From positions 7,309,787 through 7,373,786 of the forward strand of contig WARS01000033.1 of the NCBI GenBank assembly GCA_008933995.1: a stretch of DNA of 64,000 bases, written 5' to 3'. A model generated the notes under the pieces. That model was not told where the DNA came from. It saw only the letters and a program-made list of their open reading frames with translations, and ran no database searches. The stretch's first letter is position 1. Each line of letters begins with the position of its first letter. This DNA is from Datnioides undecimradiatus (lineage: Eukaryota; Chordata; Actinopteri; Lobotiformes; Datnioididae). A program made the position numbers and the translations under genes. Positions 25,271 to 38,943 of the stretch are shown one piece after another.

Positions 25271-27009
25271 TCTTCCACCTGTAGCATCTCAAAAATCTGC
25301 ATTACAGTAATATGTGAATTTTAACCCAGATATTAACAATATTGTGATACAAATCTGCTCATTACAACGAACATTTACCACCTACACGTGTTTCAATTTA
25401 CGTCGAGATAGCAACAATGTGCCAGGGGTAATTCTCTAGTAAAAATCTCAGAAATATTCTGTAGCACTTATATACAATATATGTAATTGATCCCTTGTAA
25501 TGATGTGATGTGGAGTACTTTTAAAATAGAATTGGTAGACAAAATCAGTACTAAATAACAATAATGACTATTACAATGTCAGTAATACAGTGAAAGATAT
25601 TTACACACATCCACGGGCTAGAGAAAGATGTGTTAGGGGCCTTTTGCATTTCATATTGTCAACTGCCTAAAGTTAACTGTATTCAAAATTAGTTTGGACC
25701 TGATTTGATTTACCTCCTTAATAAAATATATTCTTAGACTCCATGGGCTTTGGGGCTTATAAACTTTGAGAATCTTGAACAGATCTCAGATGTAAAAGTC
25801 CAAAAAGAAACATGCATCTATAAATCATCTTGTAGCACAAAATATATGCAAAAAGTAAAGTGGAATTATACTAAATTTCTGCTTCAGAGAAGCTGTAGCT
25901 AGCAAGTCAGCCAGTGTCAAGATTATTCTGTCAAATATACACAGGCCTTCCATGCATCCGTGAGTGTAGCAGCATCTGCCACGTGGAGTAACAAAGATGT
26001 AGCTGACAAGAAAAGTGATGTGTGCAGAAATAGATCACTGGTTTAGATGTCACCATACTTTGTTAGCATGACGTCAAACTCCCACCTGGGCAGAATTGTT
26101 GTGCAATACATAGGCACACTAGCTGCATAAAGAGGTTTGAAAAACAAAGTCTTTTTGTTGGGGATGCTCCACGAACAGCGGCTGCTCTGCTCAGCTCACA
26201 CATGTACCTTCTCTTCCATTTCTGACATGTTTGGTTAGCAGCAGCTCTGATTAATCTGGTTCCTGTGTTGGTGACATGACTGAAGATTTCCCATCAAGTG
26301 ATTTAATTGCTGTCTTGTCTTCTCTTTTGTTGGTTATAGATGAATATGATAATGTTAACCTTACTAGCATCCTAAAGTGTGCAGTACAAAAACCTGATGG
26401 CTGGATTGTGAAGTTGTTCTCCATGTTAATTTCTAGTAAACACACTGGAACTGGCTCTTTTAATAAAAAAAGAGAAACAATAATTTTGGGGATTTCATTT
26501 CTTTGCATTTTTTTTCCATGAGGTAAACCTTTGATGAGCACAAACAATAACACAAAGCTATGCAGTGCGATAGGCTGAGGCTCACTCTGCTGACTGACCA
26601 CCACCAGCACTCTCTGAATGAAGTCTAGAGTGTCTATTTGGAAAGTATCGAGCAGTTACATTACTGTCGATACAAACAGCCAATTGCAATTGACCATTCA
26701 GATGATCACCCCACCCAGAGCTGCTTTGCTCATCATTACATAAGAGCTGGTTTGGGATTCGCAACTGTGTGAGCACCCGGGGGGTCGGATCGATCAGTGA
26801 GAGAGGTTAAAACAAACTCCGTCTGCAATAACTGCTGCAGATAAAAAGCATGTGTGGCAGTGCTCTGCTGACTGAATTTAACTTAAGTTCGTATATCGAT
26901 ATTGACTCCTCTGTATCTAATCTGAAAATATAAATCAGTGTACCTCTCAAGATTTCTAGTTTAAACCTGTTTGCGGTTTAGCCGTGCTAAGAGTGCTACT
27001 TAAGGGATA

Positions 27010-27135
27010 ATGATGTTGGATAGAAATATCCCAACAACCATTGGATGGATTGCTATGAAATTTGTTTGCACATGCAATATTCATTTTTAATCTAGTGCCA
27101 TCATCAAGTCAAATTTGGTATTTTGTCCAATTCTT
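27010..27135. repeat. second relic of the same fish repeat as at 24890
   Basis: CAACAACCATTGGATGGATT followed by GCTATGAAATTTG shares its core with the element at 24890-25270. Only about 120 bp are recognisable. Confidence 0.45.
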
Positions 27136-27414
27136 ATATCTTAAAATCATAGCAATACTAATTTATGACTAAATGCTTATTTAACTAATGATATTCCCAT
27201 CAGCCACAAATATGCATCTATATGGCAAAAGGAAAGTACTATGGAAGGATAGTAAAGCCACCCAGATGAAAGTGTTTCAGTAAATGATTTACAGAGTCAC
27301 AAAATGTTATCTGGAAACAGTAGCAATGACATTACATGTAGGTAATATTAGACAAAAACATTCAGCATGTAGGGAAAATGTTGCACAAGTGGTCTGACAG
27401 CAGTAATTCAGCCT

Positions 27415-27612
27415 CAGTTGCTCTGCCAAAGGCCTAGGAGTTTGATGGCTCTTCGCACTATCTCAGCTGTTCCTATGCCTGAATTCTTCAGGACAGACCT
27501 CAGACGTTTTTACTGGAATCTGCTGGCAACACTCTCCCAGTTTGGGAGTCTTATTCCTGAGTGCTCTAGTTTCCACTGGGACTGCTTTGGATTTCACCTT
27601 CCACAGCTGACC
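27415..27612 (-). mobile_element. non-LTR retrotransposon (LINE) relic, C-terminal tail of the reverse transcriptase protein
   Basis: On the minus strand the translation includes KVKSKAVPVETRAL, TPKLGECCQQIPVKTSE and, after a frame shift, GTAEIVRRAIKLLGLWQ. These match the C-terminal region of fish LINE proteins that reads like TPKLGEWLQQIPGTTSE and TAEILRRTLKLPGLW. The frame shift and substitutions show it is dead, and only about 200 bp remain. I think the family is of the Rex6/R4 type, but that assignment is unsure. Confidence 0.6.
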
Positions 27613-30600
27613 TAGTGCTTTTTTTTAATCTTCTTGCTGTGCATCTTGTGTTCTTTCTTCCTATAATATCATAGGTACATGTAACTATTACTCAGTCATT
27701 TTTTTCACAGTCATTTTATTTTTTATTATATTATTGTTATTATTTCATATTGTGGATGGTTTGCCATGGTTATTGATCCATAGACAATGTTTGATTCTGG
27801 CAGACATTTAGATGCAGAAGCTGTGTTAAAAAAGCTCCTAGTTATTGCACATTAACACTCACAGCCAGATAGATAATGCATTGTGCATTTTGTTCTTCGA
27901 TATCAACACCGCTGTTAGCGTTGAGCCTGAAACACTTCCAGCATTTCAGCGTCTGTTAGCCATCAGGTCCAATCATGGAATCAATGGCCCAAATGGGTTA
28001 AAATGAAAATCATTTACCAACATTGTTTCAATATTTATTGACATCAACCTCGAGGCAGAGAACTGCACTATCTGCTGCATGGAATCAAATCAAAATGCCA
28101 ACAATGCATTGACCGGGTCACACAAGTTTTATTTGAAACAGCCGTTTGTTTGAGAGGCCAGTGATAATCTCAGAGCACTATACAGGTACATTAGCAAACT
28201 ATCTGACTTTCTTTCATTTTATGAGACTAATCAAACATCCTGCTCTCTAAAATCTGTCCAGTTTACCCAACTGTATAATTTGTATTTGAATCATGCATTT
28301 GAATGCATTAAGTGAGTGAAGAAATCAAGAGAGAAAACTCAGGCTGTTTCTCAGCTTTGAGGTCTGGAGCCTTGAAGGCTCCTGTGTGCCACAATAGTAA
28401 TTAAGTCCAGCTTAATTAAGAAGTATTAAGTAAGTCAAAAGAAATGTATTAAGAGTTAATTAGGTGACATATTTATAGCATAACAAATCATTAAATACAC
28501 ATGTGAGTTATTCATTGAAATTCAGACTATGATCTTTACTCAAAACAGTCATGGATTTATGTGTTTTCAGGCATGTTTTGGGAAGACACTGAGTCTATTC
28601 TTGGACCTACAAAAGTAATGAGTTCGTACGGCACTATTGAGTCTTGCTTTATCACACATGCTTTTAACTGTGACGTAATTATCATCATGGCAGCATATTA
28701 TTAAATGACTTATTTGCTGGATGGCGTGCACCCACACTAATTACAACAGAGCACAACCTGTAGAGATGAAACAGGAGCTCTCGAGGACCATCTGGTTAGC
28801 GTTTTAGACATGGCCCTTGCAGTCATGTACTGGTTTGTACCTGCTGTCACTGTTTTTCAGATTTTGTGCCAGGAAAAAAAATAATAATGTTTGGAGAGGA
28901 TTAAAACTGGTGCTCACATTACAATGTTGCCAAGTCCCTGCTGAATTAAAGCGTGTCTTTAAACTGTAGATGAGTTGCCTGAAACCACTTCAGAGCTATT
29001 GACAGTAACAGGAGATAGCTACTATCCTAAACAACATCAACTCTTTGTTATTTTCCTAAAAAACATTATTACTTCTTGTACACTTGTGTCATTTAGGAAC
29101 TAGAAAAGATAGAGAGGTTATATTATATATTGTATATTTACAGAATGTGCATTTACCATTCTGCAAATCATGTAGCAGTATATATGTACCATTGGCACAT
29201 GGTTTATAACTGTTACATGGTTGTAAGCAGAAAAAAATACATTTTTAATCAGCTATTAATCAATTTATCAGTAACTTTAACCCCTCCTATGATGTACACT
29301 GTACAAAATTGTGTATTAATAGAAATGAAATGCTTAGTGAAATGGTTAACATTATTAAAATCATCTGTAATGACATATCTGAAGGCGTTAAAGTAATGGA
29401 TCAATGACCAATTTTAACAGGCTTTGACAAAAGAGCAAACTAATGAAAAGGACGTGGGTGCAGCCGAGTACAAAATATATTAGGAAGAACTAAATGCTTT
29501 ATATCTGCTTGCAGATATAGTATTGTGTGTTAAATAGATGTACTAACTGTTTATATACTCATTATATATCCTAAATAGGATGTTAAAATAAACTCTGTTA
29601 CGTTTTCTGATCTTGTGTGTTTGCCAAGCAACGTGTACAGTCAATGGTCATTATTTTATGTTAAATATAAAAATCACATAATATTGAATGACAGCATATA
29701 TATTAAGGCACTGTATCAAAAATATAGAGTTTGTTCAATAAAATCATCTTCACATCTGCCAAACACAACAAGCACCAGCCATGTTAAAGCCAGGATATGA
29801 AAAATCAGTGTCAAACCCAAAGTTTCTCTCTGTGGCATTTCTGGTTCAAGTGTTTTCTGTAATTCTGTCTCCTATTCTGCACATTAAATGTTTTTGATGA
29901 AGTTTTTTTTGTCCATTTGTACTTTGGGATATCATTATTGGCCTTGTATTACTGTGAAAGTAAAAAATATCTCTGGCATTTAGAGGTACATTTTGAGCTA
30001 TTTGGTTATGAACCATGATGATGAGTTTGTAAAAAAAAAATAACTTTTTTGTGTCTTTTTCCCAACCTTATAATTAGTTCTACTGATCAAACCACCAAGA
30101 CATTAAGAATAATCATTAAGATAATACCTGCCAAACTTCAGCTTACAGCTCAAATCTGCTACTGACATGTGACTATGATTGTAATGAATGTGACATTTTA
30201 TCTCTGACAATAAAATGAGATTTGCACCACAAAGAAGGCAAGATTCACTTGATTGACATGGGTTTTGCACGTTTGCCTAATATTCTGCAGATTTTGTCAC
30301 TGTTGCTGTTTCTGTGACCCACATTTCTGTTATATCTAATATGGATCGTTTGGTTTCACTATTTACCTCCAAAGAAGCTGGTGGGTCACATATCCCCCTG
30401 CTGGCTTGGTAGGAGCAGGTTTGTTGTTGCTGTAGACCTCACAGATCAGTGTTGCAGTCAAACATGCCAGCATCATCCAGCAGATGGAGTCCTTAAACTG
30501 CAGCTGCATCTTAGAACTCTGCCCTCGAGAGGTTCGTCTGCAGTTCCTGTCATTTTAACACAATTAAAAGCAAAATGTTGAGATCAAACAAAGAGCAGGG

Positions 30601-31149
30601 ACACAGTGTGTGTGTGTGTAGTTCACTCACTCATGTGCGTGAACTTGCTCACTGATGTTTACTTTAAGTTCTTTTTCAACTGTACTTCTAACACACACAA
30701 AAGGTGCATCTTTTTCACATCTGAGTGAAATCACAAGAGTTTTTACAATTTACAATAATGTACAGATAGACATAGTAACCTTAACTAAGATCAGCTATAG
30801 ACAGCAACATAGAATTACACATAGAAGGAAATTAGTAAATGTACCTATGTAAAATATATGTATAGATTCTTATCATGGTTTTAGTCAACCGCTCCTGTTA
30901 CTAGACTCTAAGGTGGAAGAACTAGAAGTATTGCTTTAAACATTACTTAATAAAACCAACAAACACAAACACGAAGCCACAATTTCGCTTTCAAACACTT
31001 TCATTATTTTAATTATATTATATATAAATCTTGGCATAATTGTGGTGAGGCATGTACGACGGCAAGCACGACGGACAAATATAGGAATAACGCGAAACTG
31101 CCTCCTCGCTACCAGAAATACTAAACCAGCAGAACAGGTCACCGCCGGG

Positions 31150-31280
31150 AAAGAGAAGTTAGGGACGTAGGCATGGCGCCATTAAACCCGAGGAAACACT
31201 AGCTTAGCAAAGATGGCGTCCGGCAGTTATCGAGGTTTCAGTAGCCAGGAGCCTTCCTGTCTGCTCGACTATTCTGTGAG
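31150..31280 (+). promoter_or_regulatory. CpG-rich promoter-like patch with an unrecognised first-exon candidate
   Basis: GC-rich sequence in AT-rich surroundings includes AAGATGGCGTC (a YY1-type initiator/Kozak match) at about 31210-31220. From ATG 31213 a 21-codon frame (MASGSYRGF...) runs to a good donor TATTCT|GTGAGT at 31275/31276. I do not recognise the peptide and found no continuing exon. Spliced to the gng3 acceptor at 32988 it would be out of frame with gng3, so it is not a coding exon of that gene. It may be the start of an unrelated or non-coding transcript. Confidence 0.3.
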
Positions 31281-32114
31281 TGTCCACAGTGTAGATGATG
31301 TGTTAAATAAACCGCAGGTTATATTTGTAAAAGAATCTTTATTTAATGGTAAAATACGTACACTGCTCTTCATTTAAACAGGGTTACGACCTAGATGGAG
31401 CTGTTGGTGGCGTCGCGCTAACACATCTTTCCTCCACAGGGTATTTAATCTGACAGCGTCATGAGTAACAGCAACAAATATATACCCACTGTGCATTTCC
31501 TTTGCACACATTTCGTTTTTCGTTCCACCATAGTTAATACAATACTGTAGCACATTCAACGTCCTGTTTAAATACCAGCATTAATTTCACATTTTGTGTG
31601 ATGTAAACCACTACACAAGACTGCAGCAGTCCCCATAGCAACAGAGGAGAGGGTGGGCATCACAAAAGGCACAGTGGCACGTAGTGATTTTAGGCCTCTG
31701 GAGTTAGCATGGTGAGCTGGGGGATCTATATAATCTTTTAACACTAAAACCCCAAAACACACACCACATACACCATTCTGCTCCCTGTCATAGATGAAAC
31801 CAGAGAGATTCCAGTTGGCCCCAATTTCCCAGGCACAGATATGGTACGATCCACCCCTATAAGAAATCCTTAACCAATGGCCTCCCCCTCCCCCTGTCTG
31901 GCAGGTACCACTCACTGCTAAGGGGGTGATCCTATCCATCTACCACAAATCTAGTGCTCATTGTGGCAGAATTGCAGTGCACTGGACTGTACAGAGCAGG
32001 GTACCATCCAGGCTGTTGTCTGTGAGGGGTGGGGTCCGGCTACACTGATACCACCAAACAGAAGCTTACAGAGGGACACAGAGAGGCATAAAAAGGGAGA
32101 CAAAAAGAGAGAGA

Positions 32115-32152
32115 AGAGGGGGGAAGATTGCACCTGAAGAGGAATATAATAG
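32115..32152 (+). promoter_or_regulatory. gng3: candidate gng3 non-coding exon 1 with TATA-like box upstream
   Basis: A TATA-like CATAAAAAG lies at 32087-32095. A good 5' splice site (AATAG|GTAAGG) is at 32152/32153, 836 bp before the gng3 coding exon acceptor. This fits a short 5' UTR exon. No direct evidence distinguishes it from a more distal start. Confidence 0.25.
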
Positions 32153-32989
32153 GTAAGGAGAAAAAAGGGGGTGGATGGAGGGAGAAGGAAGAAGACAATG
32201 GGGAAAGGTCCAGAATGGTTCAAATAGCTTCGCTCCTTTGCTGCTCTGTTTTTCCTTTCCTGTTGACAATCCATCCTGCTTGATTCCCTCTCCATCTGTG
32301 ACACGTTTATTTTCAAGCATATGCATATTTATTTATTATCTTATGAATGTCTGTGAGGCTGCAGTGCTTATTTCATTCTACATTGGTTATTTCTCTGGTT
32401 ATTCTTGCTCGTGGTGGGAGAGTCTGTGGGCCATGGTGAATAAATATGACCATTTGGCCCAGTTTACAGGGCTCGTTTGCATTTGATAAAATATACGTTG
32501 GGGGTTTTTTTGACACATATGATGACATAATGTAGCAGCTGTGCCAATTCTATGACACAATATTGATGGATACTTATACTTCGTAGCTGAAGACTGACTG
32601 GTTTCATGCTTGCTTGCTTTGCAGCCAAAGCTGCTAAAATCTATAATTTAGCACTAAAATAATGTAATTTTGACCAATTTTTAATCGTATATTACATAAT
32701 ATATTTGTCTTAAAACTCTGTAGACACATAGTTCATTTGATCAACATCCAAGCACTGTGCTATCAGTATAAGTGTGTTTCAATCATAACTTAGTCTCTCA
32801 TTTATACATTTTTTTCAGAAATCCATTTCTAGGATTTCTGGATCAATCACTGCTGGGAAAACAAGGCTGTAGGGAAACACATTTAAACATAAAAATGTAA
32901 AAAAAAAAAAAACCAAACAAAAAAAAACATACAGTATACATTTGCACCCATTTCCTCAAAGCCTAAATGTTGCTCTGTTTGTGGCTAGG

Positions 32990-35178
32990 ATGAAAGGAGA
33001 CACCCCAGTGAACAGCACCATGAGTGTCGGCCAAGCCAGGAAGCTGGTGGAGCAACTGAAGATAGAGGCTAGTTTCTGCAGGATAAAGGTAAGACAATCT
33101 GGACACCTCAGATTCAGATATGAATCATGGGAGTGTAACAGGTTAGAACATATATGACACAAAGGGGAAAACAGAAGCAAACAGTAAAAACAACACAGTG
33201 AACTGAATAACATTTTAGTCTGACTTGAATATATGTATATATACACAAACTAAACCTGCCCTCAGATTTTAAAAAAAGACAGAGTGGGATTTTTCAGTCG
33301 GTCCTTCTTCAAACATATGAATCAAAGTTCAAAGGACAGCACTGAAGAGTTTTCACAAACTTTCATCATCCACATTGGTTTGCAGATGAAGAAAAGCACA
33401 GGTGACCTTCTCAAATGCACACTGAGTCCCGCTGGAGAGTTTCCAAATGGTAATGGCTTCTGCCACGTTCCTAATGCCGTCAAAAACACCTTGCAGAGGC
33501 ACCTGGCCTACTTAAAAACAACAATCCATTAGTGTAAAAATTAAGCAGGGGTCACGCTTATATATTACACTGCTCATGGTTTTCAGACCATTTTCAGCAG
33601 CTGTCACCTCTGCTAAAGTATAACTTTAGAAGTTTGAACCTATGGTGCTGCAGTCTCTTAAATCCAAAACTGGAAGACTCTGCTCTGCTTCTATGTACCA
33701 GTTTCTCCACCGTTGGGATAAAACACATGTAGTTAACACTTATTTAGCTTTTATCATTGAACTTTACATACCACAAAATTCAAAGATCTAGGACTAAACA
33801 ACAATTCGATATAAATAGATGATATTTTTTGGATGTTTACTCATTTCATACTCAAATCCTCATATAATTATAATATCATTAAGAATACGTCTGTAAAAAA
33901 TCTAAGTATGTATAAATTGATTCCCATACATTCCACACAGATTTAGTTTTTCACAGTTATTGATTCTTTATTGTTTCATTTTGTATTTTGGGGCTCATGT
34001 TCTGTTACTCTTGTGTTCAATATTGTGTCGTGATACCTTTGTAACTGCAAACATATGCTTTTTTTTTCAAATTAATCAATACATTTTCACCGCTCATTCT
34101 GCTAGTTAATGTAGCAGAATGAGCTTCAATAACCATTATTTAACTATTATTTATTAGTGAAGTATGATAGTATAACCATTTACATTTTCTATGTCCAGAC
34201 GTTCTCTATAAAGAACTATGTGATATGATACAAACTGAGTATTTGACAGATGTATATTGTCTTCATTTGTCATAACAGACATAAAATGTCTATAATAGGG
34301 TTTAATACCAAAGTCTGTGTGAAATGATCCAACAAGAGGCTGTAAATGGAAACAGTATTGAGACTACACACGTAGACAATGACATGTATGGACCACGAAA
34401 CCAATGACTAAATTCCTTTGATCGAGCCATCTGGTGCCAAAACATGCCAGAGAAAAGATCTAGAAAAGAGCTGCGTTCCAAAAGTGGGACATAATACCCA
34501 TCATTACCAGAACTGTAATAATACAATGCATTGAAGCTTTTCGTGAGGATCGCACATGATGCATCTGTATGAATCCATATGCATTGTTTGTGTTTGTACC
34601 TGTGTCATGACCCAGCTCTTATGCCATGACAAATGAGCAGAGTCACACAAAGGATCCCTGTTAGGCACGGGCCGTCACACCTGTCAGCTGTGAACAAAGG
34701 ATAGGACCCAAAAAAGAAAAAACATTGAACGTACTGTAAATGCTGTATGAATGAAAAAATTGTGTCATAGATCACAAATACAGCCAAGACATAGGCGCCT
34801 AAAATGCAAAAAAATCTCACATCTCAATTACTGTCATTAAGAGGGAAACTGGTGGCTTTTATATGTTATGTAAGTTTCTGAATGCACACCTATAATTTCC
34901 TGCGGTCTCTAAATGCACCACAGCCTCTGCCCAGAGACCGACAGATTAATAAAATCAAAAACTGAACTTGGACGTAGACTAATGATTGAAAACAGGGTGA
35001 TTTAATGTGTTTAACGAGCCAGCCTAAATCTCACCATCCTCCTCTCCAGGTATCAAAGGCAGCAGCCGACCTGATGGCGTACTGCGACGCACACTCCTGT
35101 GACGACCCCCTGATCACCCCCGTGCCCACCTCAGAGAACCCTTTCAGGGAGAAGAAGTTCTTCTGCGCTCTGCTTTGA
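32990..35178 (+). CDS. gng3: G protein subunit gamma-3
   Basis: Two coding exons, 32990-33088 and 35050-35178, join in phase 0 to give 75 residues, the normal length. The start [15 protein letters not shown] is diagnostic for gamma-3 rather than gamma-2, which starts MASNNTASIAQ. The rest ([15 protein letters not shown], then [15 protein letters not shown]) is near-identical to the human protein. The C-terminal CALL box predicts geranylgeranylation of the Cys and membrane anchoring. The protein forms a coiled-coil dimer with G-beta and works at the inner plasma membrane, mainly in neurons in mammals. The acceptor GTGGCTAG lies one base before the ATG, so the 5' UTR must come from an upstream exon. 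Splice signals are AAG|GTAAGA and CTCTCCAG|GT. The gene is convergent with banf1. Confidence 0.97.
33089..35049 (+). other. gng3: gng3 coding intron
   Basis: The GT-AG intron is 1961 bp, AT-rich, with no recognised coding or repeat content. It splits the gene at the same codon (IK|VSK) as in other vertebrate G-gamma genes. Confidence 0.85.
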
Positions 35179-36390
35179 GACCAATCAGGGATTGTTGTGA
35201 TTAAAAGTACAACTGTACAGTATGTACATGTATGTACAGTGTGTACATGTACTTCCAATCTAAATAAGACATCAATGTACTATAGTAACCTTGCATAAAA
35301 GCTGCCGATGTACAGTACATAATCAACTAGAAAATGTCTCCAACTAAATTTAACTGCTAACATCTGTCTCTGTGTTAGAGGGGAACAAAAACAACATGGG
35401 AATTTTAAACTAAACTGAAACGTTTAAAATCAGTAAATAGTCGATTTTCGCTATCAGAAAGAGGACTAGAAATTTAAAAAAAAAAAAACAGCTATCATCT
35501 GGTTGAAAACACAGACATTTCATGCTCATACATACATTTTATAAGTAGCTGCCAAAAAGGAAAAGGCCTAAGCATGAAGTGTCTTTTTATGCTCCACCGG
35601 TCAGCGCAAGGGATTCATGTGGATTCTGCAGCATTTAAACGTTGAACTGGGAGGATTAATCCCCACGTTTGCTATTTACTTAATACGGTGGTGCTACTGG
35701 TCTCAGATGCTGCTCTGATCAGATCAGGGCTGTCAGCTCTCCTCATATAAACTGTCCATACATTTGAGATCTGGCAAGCAAGGAGAAGCCTGGGTTAGGT
35801 AACAATCAAGTTTTCATTTGGTGACCCTGACAGACAGGCAGAAACTTGTTTTTCTCCATCAACATTTAGGTTGTCCTTAAGAGCTGCGCTGCTTTTACTG
35901 TTGCTGTTTTTAATTCCTCATCCTTAGGCGTTTCCTGTTTTGGCAGTTACTTGTATCTACCAAGGACAACGGCTGTTTCTGAGTGGATTACAATCATAGA
36001 CATTTATTTCAAGGGTTTATTAAGATTTTAGCTCATTTATATACTGTTGCTGTAGCGTGGATGTGGAAGTGTGTGTGTGAGTGTGTGTGTGTGTGTGTGC
36101 ATAGGTGCTACTGTGAAACTTAAGCAACAATTCTGAGCATTTGATCACTGTCAAATCAAGATTTTATAGCTCAATAGCACACGGACCCAAACATTCCAGG
36201 GGTTATGGACATTAAATATACAATGTAAGCCATTAAAGCAAAATCAGCTATTTGGTTATTATGAGCTTATCACATTAACAATTTTCTATTTCTTTCAGGC
36301 AAAAAAAAGGAACACAGCAGTTATAAGGTACTTTTAAACACAGGTGTACATCGTCATTTTAACCAATAAAGTTGGAGAGGTTCTCCAGAG
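35179..36390 (+). other. gng3: probable gng3 3' UTR
   Basis: Runs from the TGA to an AATAAA at 36365-36370. It begins with a striking cluster of TGTAC words (35205-35254) and holds a GT microsatellite at about 36070-36100. The end is inferred. Confidence 0.45.
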
Positions 36391-38943
36391 CAGAGGGGTC
36401 CTTCAAGGGTTTTCAGAAAATTCAAGGAACAGTCCAACATCTCCGGTCGTTGATGTGTAAGGACTGATGTGAATTACTTGAGAATCCCTGTTTTGATTAA
36501 AGGTTTCACTTACTCCATTGTTATTTCTACATCTACAGTACAGGCAGTGGTTTAGTTCTGTTAAGTCATGTCCCCAAAATAAGGAAAGCTGCTCTCATTT
36601 GGAGTTCCCTCAGACATGATCCTATCTCGAGCTCCATGGTAACTACTGACATGAGAACTTTTGAGAACCCCCTGCTCTGGATCATTTCAAAATTTAACCA
36701 GTGCATTTTCAGTCTCTTGCAAATGTTAAATTTGGAGCGTAGGTGGAAAAAGTAACCATGGAATATCAGGCACTGAAATAAAACCTCCTGTTATCAAAGG
36801 GTTTCTCTCGTTTGTGATTTTATTTGATCAAAAAGGGAAACTTTAATGAACATGTAGCAACCAAAACAACCATGTCCAAATCTGATACATTGTTTTATTT
36901 TAGCCTTTTTTCTTTTGTAACAGCAGCAATATAAAAACGGAAGCGTTTTCACAGTCAAATTCAAAACATCGACCAGCGCTTAAACAAAAAGCTGCTAGAC
37001 AATGGATCCGTCTCTAAACAGCTGGTGTTGAGTGGAAGATTACGTGACATTGTACATGCACTACTGCAGATCTTAAAATTAATCGGACTGAACAGAATGA
37101 TTCATTTAACGTGCATTAAGGCATCTCAGAAAGACAGTCAGCTATAACATCTAGATCAGATGGGATGACCTGGCATAAATCAGGTTTGTTGATGTTGCAA
37201 AGCACCCACTGAAAGTAGTATATCTCCATTTAAAGCCACTGGAAACAGAGTGCAATGCACAGTGATTGAACTTTTCTCTTGTAGAAGTAATAAAAATTCA
37301 GGTCAGGGGTCAGATAGGTTTTACCTCACTGTTGTTGGAATTTTGATTAGCAGAATAAGTGATAACTTCTATTGAGGCTTCGGATACATTCTTTTTATAG
37401 GAGTACAGCAGATTTAACCTCTTAAACCGTCAGGGTGCTGAATGATTTACTCCATCATGGTTGAGATTGCTGCCATGGGATCCTGACGTTGGTGTATATA
37501 GTGGTAGCCACTGCAGCAGACAATCAATCTGAATGTGTTTTACTCATTTGACCCCAATACCAGCACATCATGCAGGTAACAAAATGATTTGTTCGCTGCT
37601 AATAAAATAAGCAGTATTGTCTCGTGGGTTAACCAGTAGACGCATACTTATAAGTTAATTTGTTATCATAAAGGCTGCATCCCGCTCATCAGCAACAGAC
37701 GGACACATTTTTGACAGTTTTGGAGTTTGTAACATCGGCGTCTTTATTTAGATACATTTCCTTCAGGTTAAAAAAAGCTTTGAGCGGACCAGGTGTGGAA
37801 ATCTGGCCATTCTACTTCTTCATTTGTGAGATCAAAAGTTAAATGTTTTTGTAATAAAAAAAGGAAGTCCTATCTGCCAAAACAAGTGTCACATCAGTTT
37901 TGAGGTTACGTTTTTGTAAGTCACATAAATCATTCACATCTACTGCAAGAATCTACAGACAATCCCTCTCTTCAAGAAATGATTCAAATATTGCTTGTGG
38001 GCAGTACATGATACTAAACTGTGACGATGTGCTATAGAAAATACAACTTACATCAACTTTCCAATGGCTTTAAAAACAGGTGAATTGGGCGAGACGTCTC
38101 TTTGAGCTAAAGGTACAAATATTAGTGTGGATTGTATTGGCAAGTCATCACATTACAGAGAAGTCAAACTGTTACTGGGAGTAAAAGGTTTAACCATAGA
38201 ACAAACAATGTTTAGCTTAAAGAGATAAAATCTCAGATGACCAACAACAGATGAACCATACTTTAAAATCTCAGTCTTAAACGGAAACTATATGCAGTAT
38301 TCCAATGATATGGGACAAACTGAATATTTTAAACCTAAGCAGATCTTTTCCAAAACTGGAAACTAGACATTCAGTTTAAAGTTCATTTATAAACCACTCC
38401 TACTGCAGACATTTTGAATTGTCAAACACAGGTTTACTAACAATAATAAAGTTTGCATTACATTTAGGTGTGCTAGTGTCAGGTCCTGCTAATCTGCATG
38501 CTCGCGCAGTGGCACAAATTACTAGTAAACCCTAATGGAAAGATGCTTACGTTGATGGTACCTGTGGTTATACTACAATGACAAGTCAAAATGTTCGCAG
38601 GGCAGCCGACAAAGAGCTGACATTACAGATAGATAGAACTGTCACATTTTGTAATGATACACCCCACTTTACCTAATTTAATGGAAATTTAAAGAATGAC
38701 GAGCAGGTCTAAACAAGTAGTCCACAACTCTAACTAAGGCCATGAGAATGTGAATCCTATCTGAGAGTATGATGAATTCAGTATTACACTAACAGCTGTA
38801 TTATTTAAAAACAAGTTGCCTTCAGGAAAACCCAGTGAGCACTGTGTCAGTTCACTTATATAATGTAGCTGAATTGAATCAAGATCAATGAAGAGATAAA
38901 TTACAGTTTGGACATCAGAAGTAGAAAATAATGAGAAAGCACT
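36391..38943 (-). other. banf1: probable banf1 3' UTR and short convergent intergenic segment
   Basis: No coding frame is seen. A minus-strand AATAAA (TTTATT at 36894-36899) could end the banf1 mRNA, giving a 2-kb 3' UTR tail-to-tail with gng3. Closer, non-canonical signals cannot be excluded. Confidence 0.35.

Larger units (their letters stand above)
24591..31150. other. intergenic DNA with repeat relics, no gene recognised
   Basis: Frames are short and resemble no known protein apart from a LINE relic at 27415-27612. Repeat relics lie at 24890-25270 and 27010-27130. A TAATTA-rich patch is at about 28395-28470. A short GT run is near 30608-30620. Confidence 0.55.

Noticed and set aside
31568-32316. 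Minus-strand frames of about 120 codons (31568-31939 and 31951-32316)
   Set aside because: No recognisable domain; the second is a low-complexity product of a purine-rich stretch. No supporting splice signals.
32990-35178. gng2 as the identity of the G-gamma gene
   Set aside because: The N-terminus [12 protein letters not shown] and the FCRIK segment are gamma-3 specific.
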